Shown here: positions 1 through 8,469 of the stretch, one piece after another
How the letters are laid out: every line of letters starts with the position of its first letter
Position numbering within the stretch: position 1 is the stretch's first letter
Assembly (NCBI GenBank): GCA_025352795.1
Contig: JANXSF010000106.1
Span: 1 to 64,000 of the forward strand
Length of the DNA: 64,000 nucleotides
Direction of reading: 5' to 3'
From: Acidobacteriota bacterium
GTDB taxonomy: Bacteria; Acidobacteriota; Terriglobia; Bryobacterales; Bryobacteraceae
The notes under the pieces: generated by a model
What the model was told of the DNA's origin: nothing
The model's input: only the letters and a program-made list of their open reading frames with translations
Databases searched by the model: none
Made by a program: the position numbers and the translations under genes

Positions 1-139
1 TCACCTGAGGATTGTTGAACTTGAAGCCAGAGCCTTCGGCCGAGCTCACGTAGTCCACTTCAATGCCCTCCAGGTACAGGAGGCTGGCCTGGTCGACGAA
101 GACTTTGAATCCGTCCGATGGATACGCCTTGTCCAACAT
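1..139 (-). pseudogene. IscA/ErpA-type Fe-S carrier, C-terminal part only
   Basis: The minus-strand frame reads as the second half of an A-type iron-sulfur carrier (IscA/ErpA/HesB family), with recognisable stretches like FKVFVDQASLLYLEGIEVDY and GSGFKFNNPQ, and it runs off the left edge. Family members have about 45 more residues before this point, including the first conserved Cys in a GGCSGF-type motif. Here the first Met (139) is preceded four codons upstream by an in-frame TAA, and none of the three frames over positions 140-200 resembles the missing half. I therefore read it as a 5'-truncated remnant rather than a working carrier. The C-terminal CGCG motif would lie outside the window, so completeness at that end cannot be judged. 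A short functional variant cannot be excluded. Confidence 0.5.
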
Positions 140-201
140 GCGACATTGTTATTTCGACGCTGATCGGTGATGATTGGCCATTTAATTAGTTGATACACTA
201 A

Positions 202-897
202 GTGTTTCCAATGCTCCAAATCTTTTCTTCTAGAAATTTCGTCATCGCTACCGTGCTGGCAATCACCCTCACGGGGGATAATGCGAAGTCACAAGATCAT
301 TCCGAACCTCACCGCGTTTACCCGCTGAGTAAGTTTGCGCCTGGGCAGTGGGTGGAGAAGGTGTCTGGCGATTTCACTAAACCTGGGGAGCCGTTTGTGT
401 TCAGGATTCATCAGGATGCCGGATACATCACCCTGCCTCATGTTCATCCGATAGACGAAAATATTACTGTCGTCAAAGGCACTTGGTCACTTGGTATGGG
501 TCGGCGCTTCAACCGCTCCTTGCTGGAACCAATGGATACGGGAACTTTTGGGATTGCGCCAAAAGATATGCCGCACTTCGCGTGGTCTAAGACAGAAACT
601 GTTTTACAGGTGCATGGAATCGGGCCGTTTTCGTCTACGGTGATCGAGCCGGTGTACGAGCTGAATGAGAAAGGCGTTTTCTCACTGACGTCGCTGCTAT
701 CGCCCGGTCGTCCTACCACGTCGAACCCACCGGACTGCTTCGCTCTCAAGATTAACGCGAAGGTGCGCGGCGATAGTGGCGAAGGCATCGTCATTGGCGC
801 GCGCTGTTCCCCTTCCAATCAGATCACTCAGTACTGGATTCAAAAATCGAACGGCGAACGATTCTGGGCTATTCTTCAGGAATTGAAACTGCTGTAA
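202..897 (+). CDS. Exported cupin-domain protein
   Basis: The GTG start at 202 gives 231 residues; an ATG three codons later (211) is an equally good start. A hydrophobic stretch (roughly residues 12-25, ending near NAKS) looks like a Sec signal peptide. The centre carries a cupin barrel: a PHVHPIDENITVVKGTW segment fits cupin motif 1, with two His and a Glu as likely metal ligands, and MPHFAWSKTETVLQVHG fits motif 2 with its single His. The C-terminal 70 residues are not recognised. Metal binding and a periplasmic location are inferred. The substrate is unknown, and the gene stands alone. Confidence 0.7.
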   Translation: MFPMLQIFSSRNFVIATVLAITLTGDNAKSQDHSEPHRVYPLSKFAPGQWVEKVSGDFTKPGEPFVFRIHQDAGYITLPHVHPIDENITVVKGTWSLGMGRRFNRSLLEPMDTGTFGIAPKDMPHFAWSKTETVLQVHGIGPFSSTVIEPVYELNEKGVFSLTSLLSPGRPTTSNPPDCFALKINAKVRGDSGEGIVIGARCSPSNQITQYWIQKSNGERFWAILQELKLL

Positions 898-935
898 CCG
901 GCTACTCGCCAGCGGGCCGCGATCAAATGCGCTGA

Positions 936-1121
936 GTGGGAAATTCAGCTCGACATGGCGTTTACGAAATTCTGGCACAGTGGGACGGAGGAGCTGGAGT
1001 CTGGTTGGCCGAAAGCGAGGATGTGCCCGGGCTTGTTGCTAAGGCCGATTCGCCAAATGTTCTGGCTCAGAAGCTGAGAATCCTTATCCCAGAATTGCTG
1101 GAGTTGAATGGCGACCTATGA
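936..1121 (+). CDS. DUF1902 / HicB-like small protein
   Basis: A 61-residue protein from a GTG start. The core pattern of a tryptophan-containing strand (VWLAESEDVPGLVAKAD) followed by a helix ending IPELLELNG is what I know as the DUF1902 family, which resembles the partial RNase-H-like fold of HicB antitoxins. No HicA-like toxin ORF lies next to it: the upstream gene is the cupin and the downstream ORF is on the opposite strand. It may be a solitary antitoxin or a regulator; it has no DNA-binding tail. Confidence 0.65.
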   Translation: MGNSARHGVYEILAQWDGGAGVWLAESEDVPGLVAKADSPNVLAQKLRILIPELLELNGDL

Positions 1122-1124
1122 CAG

Positions 1125-1280
1125 TCAGCCGCTGATTTCACTCCATACATCATCCGCCGGATTATTCCACTCTTGATCCACTTCCAGGTACAAGCTCGTC
1201 ATTTGCTCGCAACCCTCAATCACTTGGCATCGCAATTCAGCGGGTTCCCGATCTGCCAACCAATCTTCCATTTTCTCCAT
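1125..1280 (-). CDS. Small hypothetical protein (51 aa)
   Basis: An open frame from ATG 1280 to TGA 1125 encodes an acidic 51-residue protein rich in Glu, Asp and Trp, ending NNPADDVWSEISG. It ends three bases from the convergent DUF1902 gene and fills the space before the acyltransferase gene, on the same strand. I see no strong ribosome binding site. The amino-acid composition (amphipathic, ordered, no rare-residue clusters) looks protein-like, and a partner to a toxin-antitoxin-like gene is possible, but I do not recognise the family. Confidence 0.4.
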   Translation of the reverse strand: MEKMEDWLADREPAELRCQVIEGCEQMTSLYLEVDQEWNNPADDVWSEISG

Positions 1281-1336
1281 ATCAAAAGTATGGCAAAGTG
1301 GAATTCATCGTAGGTCGAACTCTACAGACTATCACT

Positions 1337-3433
1337 TCAATTGGCCGGATCCTTCACGCTGACTTCTGAACTTTTAACCGCGACTAATGCAGACTTGATG
1401 AGCTTTTCAAAGTCAGGCTCAAGAAGTCGAACTCCATTCGCAGAGAGATGCTGATTATCCATCATGTACAGTAACTTCCCATCCGCTTCAAGAATGCATC
1501 CTTGTGAATTACTGCAAAGATAATCATACGGTCGCAAAATCTGGATTTTGGACTTAAGTTGCGAAACCGCCCCATCCAATACTTGATTCACCAAATGTTC
1601 TACACTTGCATTTCTTTCTGATTTCCCGAAGGAACACATATTTTCATTCCGACCAATAAACCGCGCCCGATAAATACAGGCGACCAGTTCCGCCGATGGT
1701 ATGGGCGTCTGTCCAACCAGAATCACTTGACGACCGCTATCCACTAACGTTGTCACTAACTTTCCAACACTACTAACAAAGCGTTGTCGGGACTCATCTG
1801 GAGTGGGTCGCTGGCCGTCGAATGTAAGCAGCAGGCCGCCATCGGAGTGCGCGGCCCAATGGGCAGCAAGAACTACAACGCGAACTTTGTTATTCTCAAG
1901 CACGGCTTTCAGCGCGGCGTCATTAAAGGCTGGGCATCCCACCCGCATCTCTTCTAATGGCAAGTATTTTACACCGGGAATTGGACCGCACCCAGCCTTT
2001 GAGATCAATCGCGTTGTCACTCCCAGGTGCTGGCCGATATTGTTGATCCCAGGCGCAAGTTGTGTGGCATGGGAATCGCCCCAGAGGACCACTTCATATT
2101 GCGACGTCGCAGAAGGAGCACCAAGCAGACAGCCCTTGGCATCGGGAACTGTTTCCCCTCTAGCCAGACAAGACCAATTTTGAAACTTAGTTGTTTCTGC
2201 TGTCTGCTCTTTTATCCAGCTCGCGATATCTGGTCGACGACCCGGGAACCCTTCGCCAATAAATAGAACACTGCCGATTGCAGCGAATGATGCACTGGCC
2301 CAAAGCCCCCGTTTCACCCAGTTCCAGCTTTCAGATCGAACAACTTTGCTGTGGCGAAATGGAGTTTCAACGAATCGCCATGAAAGCCAGGCGACAAAAA
2401 ACGTTAGCACTACAAGGAAGCAGCGTTGTGGCAAGTCTAATTTGTGGTTAACAATTACGCCACCGAAGAACAAGATTGGCCAGTGCCACAAATATAGAGA
2501 GTAAGAGATCAGCCCTGTCCAAACAAAGGGCCGCAACGACAAAAGCTTTCCGCCGGTGGAAGGCCCGCCTACTCCCGCAGCGATGATCAGCGCCGCACCC
2601 AAGCAAGGGAGCAATGCCGCAAGTCCGGGGAAAGGCGTCAACTTGTTAAATGCAATTACCGCTACGCCCAGCATGAATATTCCTGTTAGCGATGCAACCG
2701 AAGCAACTGTTCGCGGAAGGCGAGCCAACCTTCCGGAGACGGGCGGCAGACAAAGCAGTGCGCCCAACGCGAGTTCCCACGCTCTGGATGGAAGCAAGTA
2801 GAAAGCGGCGTTCGGTGCTTCAGCCACCCAGTTTGTACTCAACCACAAACTACCAAAAAATATGGCGAGGGAAGCTGGCACCTTCAATTTCGATATTGTT
2901 GGCAGGTTAAGAATCATCAGCAGCAGCGGCCAACAAAAATAGAACTGCTCTTCAACGGCCAGTGTCCATGTATGCAAAAAAGGTTGAAGTTCAGCTTGTG
3001 GCGCAAAATATCCAGACTGTTGGTAGAACAAAATATTGGAATAAAAGGCCGCTGAGGCCTGTAGCGATTCTCCAAAATCCTGCAGTTCCTTGGGTGGCAA
3101 ACCAAAAAAGGCAATGGCAGTTGAGCCGGCGAACATAGCAAACAGCGCAGGGAAGATTCGACGCATCCTCCGCTGGTAAAAGACAAGAAGGGAGAAGGAA
3201 CCTTCCTTCAGTTCCCGCTCAATGATTTGAGTGATTAAATAGCCGGAGATCACGAAAAATACGTCTACGCCAATGAATCCGCCAGTGGAAAACAAGTTGG
3301 CATGAAACAAGATGACGGGCAAAACAGCAAGCGCTCTTAGGCCGTCAATGTCTGGCCGATATTCGTTCTTCGATGGCGAAGGTAGCTGTGCAGAAGAAGA
3401 AGTTGCTGGTGCCCGCTTACTCAAACGAAGCAC
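1337..3433 (-). CDS. Membrane acyltransferase 3 with C-terminal SGNH domain
   Basis: A 698-residue OafA/YrhL-type protein. Residues about 27-370 form the acyltransferase-3 membrane domain, with the typical opening RPDIDGLRALAV, the VDVFFVISGYLIT motif and the HTWTLAVEEQFY motif. The C-terminal region (about 410-680) is an SGNH hydrolase-like domain with the GDSH block (VVLWGDSHATQL) and a late DNQHLSANG block holding the His/Asp pair. Such proteins move acyl groups, usually acetyl, across the inner membrane and onto extracytoplasmic sugars. The chosen start is GTG at 3433; an AGGAG-like sequence lies about 25 bases upstream, too far for ideal pairing, so the start is uncertain. Substrate unknown. 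Confidence 0.88.
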   Translation of the reverse strand: MLRLSKRAPATSSSAQLPSPSKNEYRPDIDGLRALAVLPVILFHANLFSTGGFIGVDVFFVISGYLITQIIERELKEGSFSLLVFYQRRMRRIFPALFAMFAGSTAIAFFGLPPKELQDFGESLQASAAFYSNILFYQQSGYFAPQAELQPFLHTWTLAVEEQFYFCWPLLLMILNLPTISKLKVPASLAIFFGSLWLSTNWVAEAPNAAFYLLPSRAWELALGALLCLPPVSGRLARLPRTVASVASLTGIFMLGVAVIAFNKLTPFPGLAALLPCLGAALIIAAGVGGPSTGGKLLSLRPFVWTGLISYSLYLWHWPILFFGGVIVNHKLDLPQRCFLVVLTFFVAWLSWRFVETPFRHSKVVRSESWNWVKRGLWASASFAAIGSVLFIGEGFPGRRPDIASWIKEQTAETTKFQNWSCLARGETVPDAKGCLLGAPSATSQYEVVLWGDSHATQLAPGINNIGQHLGVTTRLISKAGCGPIPGVKYLPLEEMRVGCPAFNDAALKAVLENNKVRVVVLAAHWAAHSDGGLLLTFDGQRPTPDESRQRFVSSVGKLVTTLVDSGRQVILVGQTPIPSAELVACIYRARFIGRNENMCSFGKSERNASVEHLVNQVLDGAVSQLKSKIQILRPYDYLCSNSQGCILEADGKLLYMMDNQHLSANGVRLLEPDFEKLIKSALVAVKSSEVSVKDPAN

Positions 3434-3535
3434 CCCATGTCGATTTACTGTCCAACTAACCTCTCCTTTGACCTTTTCGAAGCTACCTGATTCGTAAGTT
3501 GTAACATGCCATTTGGCGAAACTACGGCATCGCTC

Positions 3536-3564
3536 ATATTGTCATGGGCGGTAATTATTGTCAA
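3536..3564 (-). promoter_or_regulatory. Sigma-70-like promoter for the acyltransferase gene
   Basis: On the minus strand a perfect -35 hexamer TTGACA (3559-3564) is followed after 17 bases by CAATAT (3536-3541). It sits about 100 bases before the acyltransferase start, in the 153-base space between that gene and the end of the pectinesterase gene. It suggests independent transcription of the acyltransferase. Confidence 0.5.
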
Positions 3565-3586
3565 GAATACTAGTGTTTCTCGGCAT

Positions 3587-6466
3587 TTACTGCACTCTGA
3601 TTCTATGTCCCACTGCTGCCTGTTTTTGTTCCAGATTCAGAAACATCCGCAGCTCATATTGGCCAGGTTGTAGAGGTGTATAAAACGATACTTCACCAAT
3701 GGCGCCTTCGCCAATAGTCTGCGCCGCCAGCACCGCCGAATCGGGCGAACCGGAATTAAAGAGTCCAACCCAGGCACTGCCCGAACGTTCCAAAGGCGCA
3801 GTCCATTGGACCTTTACCGCTTCCCCAGGTCTTGCCAAAGCAACGGAGCTACTTAAAGTTGACGGAACCCAGCCGCCGAGTACAAACGCAGGATTACTCC
3901 ATTGCAAAGCTTCTGCTGCTGTAAGTTGACGTGAAAATGGGGCTCGCTGACTTACATCCATTGTTGTTCCATTTAAGTTAGTGGTCTTGTATTCCCAAAA
4001 CTGGACATTCGGTGCTGTGGTCGCGTTATTCAACAACCACCCTGCCGGAATAATGTGCGGTCCCATGGCGCAGTTGATATAAGCCACCTGGCTGTAAGGG
4101 AACACCGTTGGATCAATGCGAGCCAGATACATTCCAGTTACACCTTCTGGTGATGTTAGTTTTGAATTCAGGAATACATTGCCGTTCTGTCCCTGCGTAT
4201 TGCGGATCTGTGTGTAGTAACCGCCAGAAGTGACACCGCGCAGTTCGCTGTTCTGGACGAACACAGTTCCCACCCCCCACATGAAATCAACGTCACCTTC
4301 AATGTAACTATCGTTCACCATGGCTTTGCCCTGCAGTAACAAGGTGTCCTGAAAGCTTTTCAGGTTGACCTTATTCAATAGGATTCGATTGTTGTTCCCC
4401 CGAAAGGCTTCAGCCTGCGAACCAAGTCTGGGCGTAGTGTTCCACAACGTGATGTTTTCCAGAACAAAGTCAGTTGCATCCACACCAAACATGGCTCGTG
4501 AATTGCCTTGATTCAAGTTGGCGTTATTCGCATATTGAATCACCGTCTTTTCGCGATCAGCGCCGCGCACTGTTATAAATGGCTTGGTTGAACCTACATA
4601 GTTCATCTCTGTATAGGTCCCTGGCTGGACCAGAATCACGAATGGTTGCGTTCCATTCGCCGGAGCAAAATCAATGGCGCTTTGTACGGTGCAAAAATCG
4701 CCGAAATCATCTGTTGCAACGGTTAATGATTTTGCGTTTGGTGAAGGCCCACTAACTCTCGTGCGAAAATTCCAAAGGCCGGGATCGGCAAAGCCTTCCC
4801 AAGGTGCACCGTTCTCATCCACAATTACACCCGGTTCAATTGTTACTGAATATCTGTCATTCAAAGGAAGGGATTGGTGTAAATAGATGTTCGCACGCTT
4901 GCCAGTAATAAGAATCGGATAATAGACATAAGACGTCCCTCCAATTATCTTATTCTGCGGATTCGCAGCCATGTCAATGGTATCGACCACCTTGCCTGCC
5001 GAATCAAAAATCCGAATTCGACCACTCTTGCCAACAACCGGAATTCGCTCAAAATCAATTGTCAAGGGTGTGTCTGTGCAGATATTCGGATAGCCGGGCC
5101 AGGGTGTAACTGACGTGGCATACATCGGTGAAAGGACAAATAACACAGCCGATGAACTGGCAATGCTCCCACTGGAATTACTAACTACCACGTAGTAAGT
5201 GGCCGCATCGCTTACTTTCAAGTTCTGAAGGGAAAGCACCGCACTGGTAGCTCCCGGTAACAGCACGCTGTTCTTGTACCACTGGTAAATCAGGCCATTC
5301 CCATTGGCTCCCACGGAAAGAGTTGCGAACTCGCCGACAACACCAGTCGCATTCGATGGCTGACGAGTAATGAGCGGAATCGGTGCAACTGGCGTGATGC
5401 TTACTTTCAACACCACCGGATCACTGACCACCTTGCCGCCGGAATTGGACATAACAGCGGTATAGTTACCTGCATCGACTAACTGAACGTTTTCCAAAGT
5501 CAAGACCGCTGTCTTGGCCGAATCATTCCCCGCAACGTCTTTGCCATCTTTCATCCATTGATAATTGATCGCATTGCCTGCCGCACCGACGGCCATGATT
5601 ACTGGACTGCCCACTTGCACTGTCAGTGCCGATGGTTGCGGCTGTGCTGTAATCACTGGCGCTCCTGGAGTGTAATGCACCAATACTCTTGTGAACGTCA
5701 ACTTAGACGCGAAATTGGTGCCTGCAATGCGGAACGCAAACGAATCGAAAGTTGTGTTGGGGGAGGAACTGGATTCCACACCGGAGTAACTCAACCCATG
5801 TAACTTGTCCCCACTCACATCCACAGTCAGGCGGGTGGCTGTAGCTGTTAGTCGTTCAATGGAGTAAGTCAAAGTGTATGGAGTACTGTCCATCAGGATC
5901 TGACGATCATTTGCACCCGAACCAGGAACTGTTGCGAAATCAGCAAAGTTGTTGAACATATTGGCATTACTCAACACCGCCCGACGACCCAAAACAAAGG
6001 GACTTCCTTGTCCACTGGGATAAAACTGCACGCCATACCCCGTATCGTTGATGAATGTCGCATCGTTATGACCGCCGCCCAAGTTGGCTGTATTCCTGGT
6101 TCCCTGCGAATCCAGCACACCCCAGCGAATGTCTTGCCCATTGGCCAGGAACCCTGAAAGAGAGAAGGTCAAAGCAATGGAAAGTTTGTCGCCAACTCCT
6201 AAAGTTACCGGGGAACCACCCTTGGTGAAGAAAGCCCAAACCGCCTCAGACGATGCCCCCGCAGAAGTCACGTCAAGGGTTACCGACCCTGGGACATCGG
6301 TACGAATATTGTTGGCTCGACCGTTGAAAAGCCAAATAGAGTTGTTGGCCAAGTCCTGATTCTGACTGTTCCCATCGGCGAATCTGTCATCCAATATGGT
6401 TGTGCCCACCTGCGCCGCCAAAGGCAGAGTTGAAAACAATAGCAGGGTGCTTAGAGTGTTCTTCAT
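3587..6466 (-). CDS. Secreted pectinesterase with Ig-like domains
   Basis: From ATG 6466, which has a GGGAG sequence just upstream, the protein has 959 residues; a longer frame to 6505 exists but would spoil the signal peptide (MKNTLSTLLLFSTLPLAAQ). Order: signal peptide; a lectin/LamG-like N-terminal domain (about 20-265); two Ig-like domains (about 271-355 and 367-445) with QWMKDG and QWYKN cores; a bacterial Ig-like linker (about 450-570); a pectin methylesterase beta-helix (about 580-860); and a C-terminal beta-sandwich. The esterase shows SFQDTLLLQG and the YIEGDVDFMWG block, carrying the two catalytic Asp residues (about 707 and 727). The usual late R-x-W motif is replaced by ARID. It would de-esterify plant pectin outside the cell. 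No other pectinolytic gene is nearby. Confidence 0.88.
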   Translation of the reverse strand: MKNTLSTLLLFSTLPLAAQVGTTILDDRFADGNSQNQDLANNSIWLFNGRANNIRTDVPGSVTLDVTSAGASSEAVWAFFTKGGSPVTLGVGDKLSIALTFSLSGFLANGQDIRWGVLDSQGTRNTANLGGGHNDATFINDTGYGVQFYPSGQGSPFVLGRRAVLSNANMFNNFADFATVPGSGANDRQILMDSTPYTLTYSIERLTATATRLTVDVSGDKLHGLSYSGVESSSSPNTTFDSFAFRIAGTNFASKLTFTRVLVHYTPGAPVITAQPQPSALTVQVGSPVIMAVGAAGNAINYQWMKDGKDVAGNDSAKTAVLTLENVQLVDAGNYTAVMSNSGGKVVSDPVVLKVSITPVAPIPLITRQPSNATGVVGEFATLSVGANGNGLIYQWYKNSVLLPGATSAVLSLQNLKVSDAATYYVVVSNSSGSIASSSAVLFVLSPMYATSVTPWPGYPNICTDTPLTIDFERIPVVGKSGRIRIFDSAGKVVDTIDMAANPQNKIIGGTSYVYYPILITGKRANIYLHQSLPLNDRYSVTIEPGVIVDENGAPWEGFADPGLWNFRTRVSGPSPNAKSLTVATDDFGDFCTVQSAIDFAPANGTQPFVILVQPGTYTEMNYVGSTKPFITVRGADREKTVIQYANNANLNQGNSRAMFGVDATDFVLENITLWNTTPRLGSQAEAFRGNNNRILLNKVNLKSFQDTLLLQGKAMVNDSYIEGDVDFMWGVGTVFVQNSELRGVTSGGYYTQIRNTQGQNGNVFLNSKLTSPEGVTGMYLARIDPTVFPYSQVAYINCAMGPHIIPAGWLLNNATTAPNVQFWEYKTTNLNGTTMDVSQRAPFSRQLTAAEALQWSNPAFVLGGWVPSTLSSSVALARPGEAVKVQWTAPLERSGSAWVGLFNSGSPDSAVLAAQTIGEGAIGEVSFYTPLQPGQYELRMFLNLEQKQAAVGHRIRVQ

Positions 6467-6509
6467 CAGTGTTATTCTCCCGCCTCGAGCGTGTGCAATG
6501 GCCACTCAG

Positions 6510-6537
6510 CGTATAGCAGTCAATGACCGAAACGCAA
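6510..6537 (-). promoter_or_regulatory. Possible promoter of the pectinesterase gene
   Basis: On the minus strand TTGCGT (6532-6537) and TATACG (6510-6515) are spaced by 16 bases, about 45 bases before the ATG at 6466. The divergent space to the operon starting at 6594 is only 127 bases, so both directions must be served from here. No convincing plus-strand hexamer pair was found. Confidence 0.3.
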
Positions 6538-6593
6538 TCACGCTGAACTGCATCATAATAGAAGTAACATCACCATGTAAGGAGAAGACTTTT

Positions 6594-7409
6594 TTGTCAA
6601 CGGCGGCCAGCGCTATGCGCCTCTTTTCCCTGTGTTGCTTTGCAGTCGCAGCTCAGGAAAATACCCTTTTGGATCAGGGCTATCGTCAAATGTACGATCT
6701 GGATTTTCCTGAGGCTCACAAAACATTTGCCCAATGGATGAAGCTGCACCCTGAAGATCCACTTGGCCCGGTGTCCGATGCAGCGGCCTACCTATTCACC
6801 GAGTTTGATCGCCTGCATATTCTGCAAGGCGAGTTCTTTCTTCACGATGAAAACTTTCGCACCAAAGAACGACTTAAGCCCGACCCTGTGCTTGCCGCCG
6901 CCTTTCAAAAACAATTAGCGCGCTGCGAACAATTAGCCGCGCAGGCCTTGGCCAAGAATCCACGCGATACCAACGCATTGTTCGCTGAAGTGCTCCGACT
7001 GGGCCTCAAATCCGATTACGATGGGCTTATCGACAAGCGGTACATCTATTCGCTCTCCACTACAAAATTAGGGCGCAACACCGCTGAAAAATTACTCGCC
7101 ATAGACGCCACCTTTTACGACGCCTGGATCGCCATTGGTGTTGAAAATTATTTGCTCAGTTTGAAACCAATGCCTGTCCGCTGGATCTTACAACTTGGTG
7201 GAAATAAAACAGATCACAATATTGGAGTGGAGAAGCTAAAACTTACCGCCGAAAAAGGTCGCTATCTTCGCCCGTTTGCACGCCTACTGATGGCTGTGGT
7301 TTCCCTGCGCGAAAGCGATTTTCCTCGTGCCAAACAATTACTAAAAGGGTTGCGCGATGAATTTCCGCACAATCCCCTGTACGCTTCAGAACTAGCCCGA
7401 ATCCCATAA
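6594..7409 (+). CDS. Exported helical-repeat (TPR-like) protein
   Basis: The best start is TTG at 6594, with AAGGAG nine bases upstream; an ATG at 6615 is in the same frame. The 271-residue product begins with a short signal peptide (core LFSLCCFAVAAQ). The rest is helical, with TPR-like spacing of small and aromatic residues (for example YDLDFPEAHKTFAQWMKLHP and ALAKNPRDTNALFAEVL). It ends 9 bases before the type III PKS gene and so is the first gene of that operon. Role unknown; a scaffold or carrier in the cell envelope for the pathway is an inference. Confidence 0.72.
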   Translation: MSTAASAMRLFSLCCFAVAAQENTLLDQGYRQMYDLDFPEAHKTFAQWMKLHPEDPLGPVSDAAAYLFTEFDRLHILQGEFFLHDENFRTKERLKPDPVLAAAFQKQLARCEQLAAQALAKNPRDTNALFAEVLRLGLKSDYDGLIDKRYIYSLSTTKLGRNTAEKLLAIDATFYDAWIAIGVENYLLSLKPMPVRWILQLGGNKTDHNIGVEKLKLTAEKGRYLRPFARLLMAVVSLRESDFPRAKQLLKGLRDEFPHNPLYASELARIP

Positions 7410-7418
7410 GACTTTTTC

Positions 7419-8468
7419 ATGATCATCGCCGGCGCAGCAAGCGCACTTCCCAAACATAAGTACGACCAACGAGTTCTGCTTGAAGCCCTGAAACAATTCT
7501 GGGGTGTCAAGCTGGAAAACCCCTTGTTCATTGAACGACTGCACAATCGAGTCGGCGTGGATACACGTCACTTGGCGCTTCCAATGGAGGCTTATTACTC
7601 CATTGATACTTGGGGCAAAGCCAATAACCATTGGATTGACGCCGCAGTGGATCTTGGTGAGCAGGCTCTTACCCTCGCGTTGGAACGTTCAGGCATCTCT
7701 AAAGACAAACTGGGTGCTATCTTTTTTGTTTCCGTTACTGGCGTGGCCAGCCCATCGATTGATGCCCGTCTGATCAACCGCATGGGTTTGCCTTTGAACA
7801 TCAAACGCGTTCCCATTTTCGGTTTGGGATGCGTCGCTGGTGCTGCAGGTGTGGCCCGTGCCGCTGATTACGTCCGCGCTTTTCCAGATCAGGTAGCCGC
7901 CGTGATTTCCGTTGAGCTGTGTTCCCTCACCTTACAGCATGACGATTTATCCATCGCCAATCTTATCTCCTGCGGACTCTTCGGAGACGGGGCCGGAGCT
8001 GCGCTCATTGCCGGGGATCAGGTAAATTGTTCAGGACCACGCATCTTTTCCACGCGATCGGTGTTCTATCCAGATACCGAGCAAGTGATGGGCTGGGACA
8101 TATCGGAAAAAGGGTTTAGAATTGTTCTTTCCCGTGAAGTCCCCATTGTGGTGGAAAAGAATTTGGCAAACGATGTGGACGCTTTTCTTGCGTCCCATGG
8201 CTTGACCAGAAACGATATAGGCAGTTGGATTTTACACACTGGCGGTCCACGTATTTTGGAAGCTACGGAAATTGCACTGCAGTTGCCAGAAGGTGCGCTG
8301 GACGCATCCTGGACCTGTTTGAAGCGTACGGGGAACCTTTCCTCTGCTTCAGTTTTGCTGGTGCTGGAAGAAGTGATGATGAATCGTCGGCCTGCCGCTG
8401 ATTCCTACAGTGTGATGGCAGCCATGGGACCAGGATTTTGTTCGGAACTTATATTGCTAAGGTGGTAA
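7419..8468 (+). CDS. Type III polyketide synthase (chalcone/stilbene-synthase family)
   Basis: 349 residues, the normal length for the family. The catalytic triad is visible: Cys138 in GLGCVAGAAG, His273 in ILHTGGPRIL and Asn306 in TGNLSSASVL. Thiolase-fold signatures (SPSIDARLINRMGL, GDGAGAALI, MGPGFCSELILLRW) are in place. Type III synthases extend an acyl-CoA starter with malonyl-CoA without an acyl carrier protein and cyclise the chain; bacterial relatives often make alkylpyrones or alkylresorcinols from fatty starters. The gene lies between the helical-repeat protein (9-base gap) and the FAD oxidoreductase (1-base gap). Its operon also contains an ACP and a ketosynthase, which suggests a fatty starter is built or delivered locally. 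The product cannot be read from sequence. Confidence 0.92.
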   Translation: MIIAGAASALPKHKYDQRVLLEALKQFWGVKLENPLFIERLHNRVGVDTRHLALPMEAYYSIDTWGKANNHWIDAAVDLGEQALTLALERSGISKDKLGAIFFVSVTGVASPSIDARLINRMGLPLNIKRVPIFGLGCVAGAAGVARAADYVRAFPDQVAAVISVELCSLTLQHDDLSIANLISCGLFGDGAGAALIAGDQVNCSGPRIFSTRSVFYPDTEQVMGWDISEKGFRIVLSREVPIVVEKNLANDVDAFLASHGLTRNDIGSWILHTGGPRILEATEIALQLPEGALDASWTCLKRTGNLSSASVLLVLEEVMMNRRPAADSYSVMAAMGPGFCSELILLRW

Positions 8469-8469
8469 T

